From Ceriagrion tenellum (lineage: Eukaryota > Arthropoda > Insecta > Odonata > Coenagrionidae): a DNA stretch of 64,000 nucleotides. The position numbers were made by a program, and so were the translations under genes. Position 1 is the first letter of the stretch. The number at the start of each line of letters is the position of its first letter. The stretch is taken from the NCBI GenBank assembly GCA_963169105.1, contig OY720640.1, positions 115,182,085-115,246,084 of the forward strand. The letters run 5' to 3'. The notes below the pieces were generated by a model, which searched no databases, had not been told where the DNA came from, and was given only the letters and a program-made list of their open reading frames with translations. This document shows, in pieces, positions 35,397 to 46,135 of this stretch.

Positions 35397-35960
35397 TCCA
35401 TATTCCCTCCTCCCCCCCTCCGCTGCTTCGCATCCCTTACCCTCGACACCGACGCCCCAGCACGGAAAACTCACCCTCGGAAACAACACGATCGCTCTTC
35501 TGGCCTTCACCATTTTCCATCCCCTCCCACACTCACACACATCTGACACACTTTTCCTTCTTCCCCCCCCTCCTAAAGGCCACTTCCCGAACCCATCTTC
35601 GTACCAAAACAGTTCCTGCACCCCGCCCCAGTCCACAGGCGCACGAAAAGAAACAATCCTATACCGCTCCCCATCCATTCCCCATATACGCACACAGCAA
35701 AACAAAAGACTCACTCCTTTAATTTTACCCTTTCCTCTCTATATCTCCTTTATTTCTCGATATCGCCTCATTTCCACCCCTCCTCGCTCGCCCGCAGCCA
35801 TTACACCACCCACCCGCCAATTCCCAACTGGCCGAACCCCACACTCCCTCATCCCCCTTCCCACACTCTTTGTCTCTCCGGTTAACCAAAGAGTTAAACG
35901 TTTCTGGCTCCACCCCTGCCACCCCCCTCCACACACCCACATCCATTAATGGCCACTTGT
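35397..35960. other. C-rich, strand-asymmetric island
   Basis: The plus strand is strongly enriched in C over G throughout (CCCTCCTCCCCCCCTCCGCT at about 35405, TTCTTCCCCCCCCTCC at about 35558, CACCACCCACCCGCCAATTC at about 35804). This removes stop codons on the minus strand and yields a 187-codon open frame (35151-35714) and others. Their products are glycine, arginine and tryptophan-rich without a known domain. It could be a CpG-type promoter region or a repeat-derived C-rich patch. Confidence 0.4.
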
Positions 35961-36104
35961 TAGCTTCCTGGCGTCGCGCGATAAATTTTTCCCATCTCAT
36001 CGTCACGATAAAGTGGAATAATCTGCTGTCAGACGTGTATGTGTGTGTGTCCCCACGCTGCTGCCGGAATGAAAATTACCAATCATGCGATCTCAATTAA
36101 GAGA

Positions 36105-36117
36105 CGATTAATGAAAT
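36105..36117. repeat. Target-site duplication, left
   Basis: CGATTAATGAAAT is repeated exactly at 36436-36448 and flanks the SINE between them. Confidence 0.9.
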
Positions 36118-36435
36118 GGGGGATCGGGTTATTGTGGTGGCTAGAGTACTCGCCTACCACACGGGCGGCCAGGGTTCAAATCCTGCAGAGGAGGATGTTT
36201 TTCAGAGGAAATTCGATCCCAACATGAGTGTCTTGTGGAAGGTACTTCAAGTACAATACTCCATCTGTCGGATGAGACGTTAAACCGTGGTCTCCTTGGT
36301 GCCTTTCGTTAAGAATGTTATTAAGAAGAAGGCTATGCCGACGCCGGGTTTCCATCCACCCTTCCTCCCTTACCTATCTCTTATGGCGCAAATGACCTTA
36401 GCTTTCGGTCGCCTCCTCAAATATCCAATTCAATC
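36118..36435 (+). mobile_element. tRNA-derived SINE, complete, 318 bases
   Basis: The element is delimited by a perfect 13-base target-site duplication. The head is tRNA-like: an A-box region GTGGCTAGAGTACTCGCC (about 36137-36154) and the B box GGTTCAAATCC (about 36173-36183). The body includes GTCGGATGAGACGTTAAACC (about 36267-36286), a sequence shared by many tRNA-derived SINEs. The 3' end is CGCCTCCTCAAATATCCAATTCAATC without a long poly(A). Transcription would be by RNA polymerase III from the internal promoter, with a LINE supplying reverse transcriptase. The intact duplication suggests a relatively young insertion. Confidence 0.9.
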
Positions 36436-36448
36436 CGATTAATGAAAT
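36436..36448. repeat. Target-site duplication, right
   Basis: Exact repeat of 36105-36117 (CGATTAATGAAAT). Confidence 0.9.
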
Positions 36449-36499
36449 ATGTACTCTCGTGTCGCCTGAGGAAATATACTTGTGCCGAGGTATACAAAC

Positions 36500-36990
36500 A
36501 TTATCTCACACCTATAGATGAGTTGGAACCCTGGCCATGAAAAACTTAGCCGAAAAAATTAATTATATACAAACGACACATGCCGGCTTCGTTAAAAACT
36601 GCTACGAGCGAGCATATAGTGTTTCTCAACTTTTAAAAGGATTATGTTGGGACCCACTAGGAGCTCGGAAGCTGAATGTTAGGCTTAGTTTGCTTGAGAA
36701 ACAGTTTAGTTTCGAAGCAACAGCGAGAATATCATTTTGATGCTGCACTACATTTCTAATTCCGACAGAAGCGATTAAATATGAGTCACATTGGCCAACA
36801 AATAGGAATGAAAATTTGTTCTTTCCACGCACATTAAGTGAACTTAATGAAAACTGAGATTCACTCCTAACACCATATTATTCAACATTTCACCTCCAAA
36901 AACCCTAATATTTACACGGCCGGCGTCCTAACACCCCCAGCCTCCCGACAATGCGGCGGCTCGCACAGTAATATGCAGATGTTTATGAGT
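36500..36990 (+). mobile_element. LINE-E fragment: ORF2 C-terminus plus 3' end
   Basis: The open frame 36537-36740 reads HAGFVKNCYERAYSVSQLLK, GLCWDPLGARKLNVRLSLLE. This matches the C-terminal region of CR1/L2-type ORF2 proteins, where an RAARFV..YERTYSV-like block precedes an LxWxxLxxRR-like block. After stops and shifts the non-coding part continues to the 3' end: ACACGGCCGGCGTCCTAACA, CCCCCAGCC, GCGGCGGCTCGCACAGTAAT, ATGCAGATG. The same tail ends the copy at 43440-43800. The copy is dead and 5' truncated; it lies just downstream of the SINE. Confidence 0.83.
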
Positions 36991-38913
36991 GATATTTGTC
37001 CAAAGTGTTGAGCTTGAAGGTATTGGTTAGATGAATCTTATTTTACCATTCCTCGATAGCGTTGCCTAAAAACGAAGAGTTTATGCTGAGGTATATGCGA
37101 GGAGAGTTTGATACACCACGAGAATATGTACTCAAGCCGAAAAATGTTTGTCATATCGCTCCCTCATTTTTGATGACTCAAGGAGAGTTACACAGCTGAT
37201 ATTCATCGCTTTAACTGCTTCCTCTATCTGTAAATGGCACCACTATCTCTACAAAAATGAGTTCCACGCTTGAATGTCACCATAAATACTCTATGGACTG
37301 GGGTATAAAAGTAAATATTCTCATACATGAGGCTAGAAATCATTTAATTTCGGAAATATAAAATTCACCGTTTTTATTTTGCTCTAAATATGAGAAAATA
37401 ATTTTTTAAGGGATGGATGATTTCAAGTCTCATTCTACTTTTTATCGCTGTGACATTGGAAATTTTTGGACATTTTTCACCTTTATCAAGTAGTATGAAA
37501 ATTAATTCCAACTTAATGAACAACTTAATGTATCAATATTTCAACTTAGAAGCTCAAATAGGGTCATATTCAGAGACATAATGCGAATGATGATGTATCA
37601 TAGAAAATGACAGTTGGAAGACCATTCAGATGTTAAATTCTTTCATTTGGAGGGAATTTCAAGCATTTAACTGCATGTGGATTGGTATTAATTGTACTCG
37701 CGTTTTTTTGGAAGACATATCGATATGTTGTCTCTTTTATGTCGCTTAGTTTGACCGATACAGTTTCATGTTCTCTTCCACGTATTGTAAAGGAGTGTTT
37801 CATCCACCAGCAAATGGTTACGAATCGCATTCCCTAATCGGTCTACGCATTCTATGTTATTCAGTTTCCCACAATATCAAACACACAACCATATCATACC
37901 TTACATCTTAGGGCTCATTCAGTGAAGACTCGACACGGTTGAACCTCGGAAAATCCGTGGGCGCGATATCAAAGCCTCAAATATAAATCTCGCCTTTGAA
38001 TGTCTCCAATTGAAATTTGCGTGAAACAAAATTTCGTCACTATCGAGACTCCAATATTTCGAGGCTATACAGAATAACCCCACGGTCTACGCAATTTGTA
38101 CTCATGTTTCATAAGCGTCAAACGCTTTGACCAGTCCTTTGACCAGGTCCATTTCCACACCTGCTGAATCCGGATCTTTTCCTCGTCTTTTAAGCTGCGA
38201 CAGAAGATATCGTTCGCGACGTCATAGCGTGATATTCAAGAGTGAGTGTGATTCTTCGGGTTGTTTTATTAATGCGGCGAACGGTAGGCTCTCGCCGCTC
38301 TTTCTCTTCTCTCGCCTTCTCGTATCTCTTTGGAAAATTCCCTGTGGGCGTACAGGGTAAAGATGCTGGACACATTTCTGGGCTAAAGTGAAACGAGACT
38401 GGACTCATTTGCTTCACAATGTGTATCCTATTTTGAGCGGTCTTTTCATCGTTCAAATTGTCGAGCAATTCAAGAAAACGATTCCTCATTTAGACCATGA
38501 ATTAGCGAAACATCTTTTCGGAAATCGCTGGAAAATAATGTTGAGTGCCTGAGAATCCTCCATTTCATGAATGTAAAAGAGACAAAATAGAATGGTGAAA
38601 GTCAGTGCTGGCGAGGTAGAGGACACGGTTTTCTAGAATACGCCCACTTAAATGGGTAATAACAAGCAACCTCATTAGAATTTCGGGCGGCGAATAATTT
38701 CCATCGTTTTGGAAGTCGAGTCACCCGTTCTTTCGCGGACAAATTCGTGTTTGTAGATGACTAATTAGACACTCTTGACGATTAGACGCGCTCTACCCTA
38801 TATTTTTTCGGAGACATCTGAAATATCATCTGATAAATTTGATTGATCGCAAATCTTATGAAATGATAGTATTTTGTCATCGTCACGACGTTCAATCCTA
38901 AGATTGATTGACT
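36991..38913. other. No recognisable gene
   Basis: AT-rich, with a slightly CpG-richer patch near 38130-38360 that gives short open frames on both strands but no domain. Confidence 0.4.
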
Positions 38914-39470
38914 TCAGCCCTTCAACCCTTCGCTATTAAATTCTAATTCTCTTACCTCCTGTTTTCCCTTCCTATGTAATTTTCTATTTATTTGGCCCAT
39001 GAACTTATTCATGGATCTTCCTCTGGGGACTTTTCCTTCTACTAAATCTTTCATTATGTTCCTCACAAATATACTATGTCTCAGGGTGTGTCCAGTCCAT
39101 CTGGTTCTTCTTTTCTCTATGGCGTTCCATGTGGTCCTTTTCTCTTCCACTCTTCTGTACACTTCATCACTTCTCATTTTATCCGTACCTTTTATCTACA
39201 GCATCCTTCTCCAGCATCATATTTCAGAGGCTTCTAGTCTATTCTGGTCATTTTTTCCAATGGTCCATGCTTCCGATCCATAGTGTGCTAAGCCTTACAC
39301 GATTTTTTTCACATACTGCTTCCTGGTTTGTAATCCTATCTTCTTTGAACACAGCCCTTGTCTTTTTCCCATGAACGCCCTCTTAGCTTAGGCAATTCTC
39401 CACTTGATGTCCGTTGTACTACTTCTGTCCCACGTTATGGTACTTCTGAGCGACCAATGTTAATTTAACT
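38914..39470 (-). mobile_element. LINE-A fragment, minus strand
   Basis: On the minus strand, about 39280 to 38914 encodes IKGTDKMRSDEVYRRVEEKR, TTWNAIEKRRTRWTGHTLRH, SIFVRNIMKDLVEGKVPRGR, SMNKFMGQINRKLHRKGKQE and VRELEF. This is the same C-terminal region as at 20060-20375. Upstream (39280-39400) a degenerate version of the preceding segment (CWRRML-like, ACCAGAATAGACTAGAAGCC) is seen; it aligns with 59693-59965. It ends close to the ORF end without the GACCAATGAATGA tail. Stops and shifts show it is dead. Confidence 0.88.
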
Positions 39471-39559
39471 TATATTTTTGCAAGAGCACCTTCCATAACT
39501 TCCGTCGGAGTAAACAGTTCGTGAAGGGGTGGTTACGTAACACTTAATCTTAACCCGCA

Positions 39560-39630
39560 ATTAGTTAGGGAAGGATGGAGGGCTGTGGTGAACCAATCTT
39601 AGAATTGAACGATAAATTAACGAATGACCT
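39560..39630 (+). mobile_element. LINE-A 3' end remnant, plus strand
   Basis: TTAGGGAAGGATGGAGGGCT, then GTGGTGAACCAATCTTAGAA and TTGAACGATAAATTAACGAATGA correspond to the ORF end (REGWRAVVNQS) and tail of LINE-A, in orientation opposite to the neighbouring fragment at 38914-39470. The short length suggests extreme 5' truncation or an inverted insertion. Confidence 0.7.
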
Positions 39631-39889
39631 ATCTTAGCCGTCTTATTGAATGTTGCCATGTTCATCAATGTAGTACTTTCATGTTTTCACGTTTGTTTAT
39701 GGTTTGCTCTTCCGACTGCTTTGGTTAGTCTGCATGAGGTAGTATTCAGCCGAGCGTATTTAGACTTGTGCATGCCTAGTGTAGGATCAAGTCGTGCCAC
39801 ATACCCTGAAGATTATTGCCTCGATATTTCGTTGATGTGGGTGGAAGTCGGCCTCGGGTCGCTGCAGCCTTCAACTGCGTCCTCTTTTT

Positions 39890-40130
39890 ATTTAAATGTT
39901 TTATTTTTTCATTCATTCCACCGGGAAAAGGTAGGCTTAGTTGGCAGTCAGAGAATCTCCTCCCGATTTTCTACACTTTCAGGATCCTATCTACTTCCAA
40001 TATTTCCTTTTTCGTCCCAGAATGCGATATATCCTTCTTCATCCCGATCGTAAAATCTATTCTCTCTTTTCCTCTTCCCCACCCGCTCTACATTCTTTCC
40101 TAAATCACTACTTTGAGCGACCCTGCTCTA
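39890..40130 (-). mobile_element. LINE-B fragment: ORF2 C-terminus, minus strand
   Basis: Minus-strand reading from about 40118 gives GSLKVVI, a stop, ERM, a stop, SGWGRGKERIDFTIGMKKDI, SHSGTKKEILEVDRILKV and a stop near 39964. This parallels GLLKSVIEGRM..RGRGRQRIGFMDWMKK..KEILAVDRIL in the copy at 11625-11880, including the downstream GTAGAAAATCGGGAGGAGAT. It is degenerate with in-frame stops. The long pyrimidine-rich open frames on the plus strand here (39646-40315) are the antisense of this fragment and its flanks, not genes. Confidence 0.75.
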
Positions 40131-41368
40131 ATAATCACTTCCTCCAGCAGCCTGCCCTGCCTACTCTAGATTTCAATCAGAAGTTTCCTTCCTTCGCCCG
40201 CCATACTGGGAACAACTTCGTCAGTTTTCTTTTCCATCCATCGCCCCTTCTCCATCTTAAAAGCTTTATTAGTTTTTCCAAAGTAGATCTTTCCCTAATA
40301 AAGCATTTTTCATAATTTGCTAAATAAGTTCCATTTCCAATCTCTCTTAGTAATATTTTGCGCTCATATTTCCGTCCATCATTATTATTATTATGACAGT
40401 TTCAACTCGCTTAATTTGTCAAAGCAGGTCATTTCTGTCAAAATGAGTTAGGAACGTCTTCGTAAGACTCGCGGCTATTCAAATGGTGTCACTTAGATCT
40501 TTATTACAACTCTATTGTGATATACATCCACTGGATTGTTTCTAATATGCACAAATGCCAATGAAAGTGAAATAAAGAGAGGTATTTGAAAGAGAAATTG
40601 CCCGAAATTCTGCAATAAATCTATGCATTATGGTGCACCAACATTATTTTTTAACTGACTAAATAATTTGTCGTCATTGAGCCGAAGATATCGCTTGGGA
40701 ATATGAACAATTATCAAATGATAATCTAGAGAAGCATTTTACCTTTGAGATTTTTAAAGGTAAAACCAAATTCACATTCAACGCAACAATTATATTTCTT
40801 TTCTAAACAAATGAATCTATGGGCTCATGAAAATGACCAAAGAAAGTTTCTCTTGTAATCAATATGCGCTGAACCTGGGTGAAGAGATCAAAACATTCAA
40901 TTCATCTAAGATTCACGTAACATTCTCAATTATCCTGGAACCATCTCTCAATCCAAAGAGGAATAACTCAGATCTTTTGTCGGCTCTACGACCGTCAACG
41001 AAAATCGTGCATTTTGCAATCATATGTTTTCCGGTTCCAAAGTTCTGTAACGCTTACCCACGGAAGGAGAGCCCCGGATAAATTATCTATGAGCAGGGAA
41101 CAGCGAGTGGAGAGATTAAGCTTATGAACCTCAGGATAGAGACCTCGTGGAGACTGATTCCAATCATCTTCTGGGAATTGCAAACAGGGATTTACTTCCT
41201 GGCCCTGAATCTTTCCGCTTCCGGTCGATTTTACTACTTACTTCCGATGGATTCTATTAAATTTGGACCATCTCTCATTCCTGCGTTGTGGAGTCGTGAC
41301 TTTTGGCCGAGGCTGGCCGAACAGGCGAATGTTCACACTTGGTTCCCCAAGAGGCAATTACGCCTCCA
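40131..41368. other. No recognisable gene
   Basis: AT-rich sequence. Open frames 40827-41081 and 40995-41183 are on opposite strands and match nothing recognisable. Confidence 0.4.
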
Positions 41369-41540
41369 TCAGATCAGTGAAGATTATGGAAAAAAACATG
41401 ATGAGCGATGAAATGGTACGGAAATGGGTTAGATCTTTTATAGAATCCAAAAATATAAGGCGTGGCATGCTGTAAAAGGAGTTTCGCTCCATGACAATGC
41501 CCGTCCACCCACGGCTAATAAAACTCAAGATCTCATCGTG
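41369..41540 (+). mobile_element. Mariner-like transposase relic, internally deleted (copy 1)
   Basis: Plus-strand fragments read ISEDYGK, MMSDEMVRKWVRSFIESK and then, after a frameshift, SLHDNARPPTANKTQDLIVS. The first is the helix-turn-helix region of mariner transposases. The second is the motif with the second catalytic aspartate (HDNARPH in active proteins; here H is P). The roughly 100 residues that should separate them, including the first catalytic D, are missing. The join (GGCATGCTG then TTTCGCTCCATGACAATGCC) is the same as in the copy at 41883-42370. Confidence 0.83.
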
Positions 41541-41699
41541 TCATTTCAGTTTGATTCTTTTCTTTGCTTTTAGAAATGCAGGAAGCTCTTGCCATACTAA
41601 TTCGACTTCGCCTCAGCACTGGTATGGAGTTCTCCTGGCTCTCTCAAACTTCTGCTGTTGACAAAGAGCGTATCGAGGGTAAAATTTGATTTGACGGAA

Positions 41700-41845
41700 A
41701 TATTTAACCAAAAATATATATACAAATCGAAGGAAAGTTGTGTACTTTGTAATAAACCTACTACAAGCCAACATATAGTGATTCTCAGCTTTTAGAGGGA
41801 TTGAGGTGGGAGGTTTTGGCGACCTGAGCTTTGCGTCAAATATGT
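41700..41845 (+). mobile_element. LINE-E fragment, small
   Basis: TACTACAAGCCAACATATAG and following bases translate to YYKPTYSDSQLLEGLRWEVL, a match to YERTYSVSQLLKGLxWxxL of the other LINE-E copies. It is truncated on both sides and lies between the two mariner relics, so one of the two elements probably interrupted the other. Confidence 0.7.
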
Positions 41846-41882
41846 GAAGACTTTAAGCAAAAGTGACCCTTTATTTCTTATA

Positions 41883-42370
41883 CAAGGCGTGTTTTTTAAC
41901 AAGCCTGATGAGTATCGTTTTTAAATTCAGCTACTGCAGTGCTGTAGTCGGCATTTGGTTCATGCGTGGTGTGTATCTATAAATTTTAGGAAGCCACTGA
42001 CGCCATTATGGAAACATTTGACCGTGTTTTCGTTTCATTGCGAGTATTTAAAAGGCCTCCGCCGAATGAGAACCCCGCCAACTGTTAAATACGCGCTGTG
42101 ATTCGTTTTCTTAGTGCTTAAGGTCTGAAATAGGCTGCAATTTATTGTCAGATCAGTGAAGATTATGGAAAATTGATGATAAGTGATGTAATGGTACGGA
42201 AATGGGTTAGAGCTTTCAGAGAATCCAAAACTAAAGACGTAGCATGCTGAAAAAAGGGATCGTTTTGCTCCATGACAATGCCCGTCCACACACGGCTATT
42301 CAAACTCAAGATCTCACAGGATCATTTGGCTGGAAAAAACCTGACCATTCTTCGTCCATTCCCAATCTAG
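41883..42370 (+). mobile_element. Mariner-like transposon relic with the same internal deletion (copy 2)
   Basis: TACAAGGCGTGTTTTTTAAC at about 41883 resembles the terminal repeat start of irritans-type mariners. The frame from about 42091 reads RAVIRFLSA, a stop, GLK, then AAIYCQISEDYGK, MISDVMVRKWVRAFRESKTK (helix-turn-helix). After the join at GTAGCATGCTG it reads VLLHDNARPHTAIQTQDLTG and SFGWKKPDHSSSIPNLA. The motif with the second catalytic D is intact; the first D region is deleted and the C-terminal part after NLA is missing. No matching 3' terminal repeat was found. It could not encode an active transposase. Confidence 0.87.
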
Positions 42371-43439
42371 CGCAATAGCTTATAAATATATTCAGTATAA
42401 ATTGTCAGGAATCTTACAATGATAGTCTCTTTTCACTCTTCACACCTTAAAATAAAATACCTCTCATTCTATACATTTGCATTGGTTCCAAAATTCCAAA
42501 TTGAAATAATTAATTCGGCAGAGTTCTCCAAGAGACAGATCACTTTAACTCGTATTCATGTGTTTTTGTTTCCGTTTGACGATTTGACGCCTATTCGTTG
42601 TCTTTATTGGAGGTTAAAGTCGTAACTTTGTGGTAACGATTTGTACTATAATGGTAAACTGTGATTCCAAATTTATTTATTTAAGTACGATCCGGAAATT
42701 GACGCTCATAATCATCTTCAGGCAACAATTCTACAGACATTCATCTGTATAGGTGTATTGCACTCTGGAGGGGCGCGTAGATTGGAGGGGCAAGTAGAGT
42801 GGCTGGAGGCGATGTTTTGAGTTTCGGCCGTTTCCCACGATGCTTAGGTGATGATTTTCTCGTAAGCACTAAAGAAAAAACAGAATAAACAAAGATGGTG
42901 GATAGGACACGCCCACATCACAGCTTTTTGAATTGACCACAGTAGAAAGCGCCATCTCATCTACTTCAATGATTTGTTCAGTAATGGAGCGTCAGGAGGA
43001 GTGAAAGATTAGAGATGAAGAATATGGAGGTTAAAATGAAGCTTTTTTTATTTATATTACAATATTTTCTTTATATCGTGATCTATTTAAAATTTCTAAT
43101 TACCCTTTAACTACTAATTCATATCCTTAATATTCCATTTGTAAATTTTGAAGTTTTAATCCAATATTGTGGTTATTTCCCATTAAATGTTTCGCAAACT
43201 GTGATGTTGACTTCTGGTCTCACACACAAGCTTGGAGGTCCATCGCGCGTTCTTTAAATTTCCAGCCTGTTTCCCCAGCATACACTGCATCGCGCTCACG
43301 TTGTTACTCATGCACTCCGCTTTTTTCCCCATTTGGAATAGCATCTCCTTTGTAGGAATGTAGGTTCCTGTGACTTATTTTATCTTAATTTTTTATAATT
43401 ATGGTGAAGGATTGTAATAACCATATCGCCTTGTCGCGC
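42371..43439. other. No recognisable gene
   Basis: AT-rich sequence with a GC-richer patch near 42760-42860 (GGAGGGGCGCG). No domain recognised. Confidence 0.4.
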
Positions 43440-43801
43440 TAAACTTTGTTGGACTGGACTGCTTGGGTATAGGCTTCTTGGTATATAGGCTGCTTGATAA
43501 ATTCAGAACTGATATTTTTCAGAGCGACACAGAGAATATAATCATGACGCCTCACTACATTTCTAGGTCTGACAGATGCGATAAAATAAGAGAGATACTC
43601 TGCCGAACAGATTGGCGTAAAAACTCGTTCTTTCCGTGCACAATAAGCGACCACAATAGAAATTGAGCTCCTCCAAACACACTCTCATAGGATATGTCAC
43701 CATGTCACCTCCAAAACTTTTACATCTTTACACGGCTGGTGACCTATCACCCCCTTCCACACGCCCAAGCGGTGGCTCGCGGGGTAGTATGTAGATGTAG
43801 A
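43440..43801 (+). mobile_element. LINE-E fragment: ORF2 C-terminus and complete 3' end
   Basis: The frame 43463-43666 reads DKFRTDIFQSDTENIIMTPH, YISRSDRCDKIREILCRTDW and RKNSFFPCTISDHN, the last block of CR1/L2-type ORF2 proteins (RTDxRRNSFFPRTxxxWN-like). The 3' UTR follows: ACACGGCTGGTGACCTATCA, CCCCCTTCCACACGCCCAAG, CGGTGGCTCGCGGGGTAGTA, TGTAGATGTAG. The same tail appears at 36900-36990 and, as a foldback, at 24271-24333. Confidence 0.85.
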
Positions 43802-44505
43802 CTGATTTCATCCCGTTCCCAGTGCCCTAAAACACTGAGATCAAAATTTTCTCGATAAAATTATGAATTTTTCTTATTTCAAATTTTTGCACATTAAAAC
43901 CTCATAAGGCAAATTTTTTATTTAGGTTTAAACTACCATAATTTTTTCAGAAGGTCAAATTTAAAAAATGTTGCTTAAACTCAACAAAACATTTTATTTG
44001 CTTTTCAAAAATTCTACCATGCTTTGTGCCGTATTTCATCAACGTGGCACAAAGAGGTGACTAAAATAAATGCTCCAGAATGACACACGATCAACCAGCC
44101 AGTCTGTATATTCGTTGCATTACTTTTACGTTCAGGCTTTAGCACTAATGTAAACCATACGTGGATCGACGTGAGAGGAAAAATTGAAGAAAAAATAACC
44201 CACAGATAGATTTAAATATTCCGCTCAACTTGTCACAATCATTCATTCTCTTTTTTCTAAAGTAGACGTATAATATTTTAAATAGGATACCGCAATGCAG
44301 TATATTGTATCCATTATATTACTTATCTGTAATTTTGGAATTGAATTTTAATTTGAAAAGGTAACCGAACTAATTTTTTTATCAGATATATATGATTTGT
44401 GATTGAAAACTCATTTGAAAAATGGAATATTAATTTTCACAAAAATATATTTATACTCTTTTATATATTTTTAGTTCAAAAGGTGAAGTAAAAACTTTTG
44501 AGTAA
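43802..44505. other. No recognisable feature
   Basis: Very AT-rich sequence preceding the minisatellite. Confidence 0.45.
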
Positions 44506-44927
44506 ACGAAGTCAATTATTGTAGTCGGTGATTAATCCGGAAATCATTTGAAGTTGTCCTGGCAAAAATACAACTTACGAAGTCAATTATTGTAGTTGGT
44601 GATTAATCCGGAAATCATTTGAAGTTGTCCTGGCAAAAATACAACTTACGAAGTCAATTATTGTAGTCGGTGATTAATCCGGAAATCATTTGAAGTTGTC
44701 CTGGCAAAAATACAACTTACGAAGTCAATTATTGTAGTTGGTGATTAATCCGGAAATCATTTGAAGTTGTCCTGGCAAAAATACAACTTACGAAGTCAAT
44801 TATTGTAGTTGGTGATTAATCCGGAAATCATTTGAAGTTGTCCTGGCAAAAATACAACTTACGAAGTCAATTATTGTAGTTGGTGATTAATCCGGAAATC
44901 ATTTGAAGTTGTCCTGGCAAAAATACA
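44506..44927 (+). repeat. 71-base minisatellite, 5.9 copies, nearly invariant
   Basis: ACGAAGTCAATTATTGTAGT begins each unit. GTCAATT recurs at 44511, 44582, 44653, 44724, 44795 and 44866, an exact 71-base period. The only difference noticed between units is C or T in GTAGTYGGTG, in the order C,T,C,T,T,T. Each unit contains AAGTTGT and ACAACTT 12 bases apart, able to form a 7-bp stem. The last unit ends at AAAAATACA (about 44927). Confidence 0.98.
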
Positions 44928-45699
44928 TTTTAACCAACCAAATTTATGTTTAAATTGAACCTCTGATTGATTTAATTGTAGTAGAAAGGATCATATTCAG
45001 TTTTGTTTTCGAATAATTCGATTTCTACGTTTGGATTAGAACATGTTGTGAAAAAAGAAAGAGAAATTGAATTGGTAAAATAAATGGAAAGGATTATTGG
45101 TTCAAAGATTTATATTTCGGCATTTGATTTGTATAATTGCCGAATTATATTAATTTGGCACTTCCCCGTGTTAATATATCCAAAAGGTAAATTTGAGTAT
45201 ATGGTGTTCCAGCAAATATAATTAAATCGCTTGTCTTTCCAGCCCCATGAAGTATTTAATGCATAAGTGACTTCATATCCAATTAAAACGTAATTAAAAA
45301 GCCAAATAGGCGATTAAAGAGGCTAAAAGTGTTGTACCGACTAGGTAACCACCTTTCTCTGGTAGAAAAATTAATTTAAGTGACTTCTCGTACCCATAGA
45401 GATGAATCTGCATCTGGGATAAATTTTACCTGCCAATTAATTTGTGTGAGTACGAAATTCTCCAAAAAAAAAGTCTTGAGAAATGAAATGTCAACGTTGT
45501 TTGGAAACTGAAGTTTTGTATGAAAATAATTATTAAACCGAGGTTAAAGGTCGATATCTCATGGTTCCATTTTTTGCAGAAGGTACTGAGTTCATCTTCG
45601 GACTTAAAAATTGGCAAAATCGAGAGCATCACTTTTCTCCGACATGCGTTTATATCAGTTGAATCAGGAATAAGGATACCATGTTTTGGCACGAAGGTA
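44928..45699. other. No recognisable gene
   Basis: AT-rich sequence. The 108-codon plus-strand open frame starting at 45520 runs into LINE-A sequence at its 3' part and its 5' part has no match, so it is a chance frame. Confidence 0.45.
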
Positions 45700-46135
45700 A
45701 TCGAGGAAACTCCTCACTGTATAAGTATCGTTTGTGTGCGGGAGGCCAAGACGATTGAAATAAAAGACCAGAAGACTAGGATCCTTCAAAACCTAGTGCT
45801 AGAGGAGGATAGTGAAGAGAAAATGGACGGACAAAATAAGAAATGATGACTTCTGTAAATGGGTCAAGGTGACCATATGGAGCATTATACAGAAAATAAG
45901 AACCAAATTGATTGGGCATACTTACCCTGAATCACAATGGAATTTGTTAGTAGCAAAATGATGCAAAAATTAAGGGAAATGTCCCCAGAGGGAGACGCAG
46001 GAATAAGTTCACGTATACCAAAAAAAGAGTAAAGTATATAGGAATATATACCAAGAGTTGGGGGAACTAGCATTAGATAGGGAAGGATTGAGGGCTGCAG
46101 TCAACCAATCTAAGGATTGAACGACCAATGAATAA
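45700..46135 (+). mobile_element. LINE-A fragment: ORF2 C-terminal third and tail
   Basis: In shifting frames: EAKTIEIKDQKTR, LGSFKT, a stop, C, a stop, RRIVKRKWTDKIRNDD, KWVKVTIWSIIQKIRTKLIG, then (after decay) VYRNIYQELGELALDREGLR and AAVNQSKD, a stop. This corresponds segment by segment to 59965-59578 and 20060-20375. Two conserved tryptophan codons are TAG stops. The end is TTGAACGACCAATGAATAAA, matching the tail at 20356-20373. It is dead. Confidence 0.88.

Noticed and set aside
35151..35714. 187-codon minus-strand open frame
   Set aside because: It lies on the complement of a C-rich, stop-poor patch; the peptide has no recognisable domain and overlaps other open frames.
39646..40315. 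Overlapping plus-strand open frames of 95-135 codons
   Set aside because: They are antisense to LINE-B sequence (minus strand) and its pyrimidine-rich surroundings.
45520..45846. 108-codon plus-strand open frame as a possible gene
   Set aside because: Its 3' part is out-of-frame or frameshifted LINE-A sequence and its 5' part has no similarity, so it is a chance fusion.
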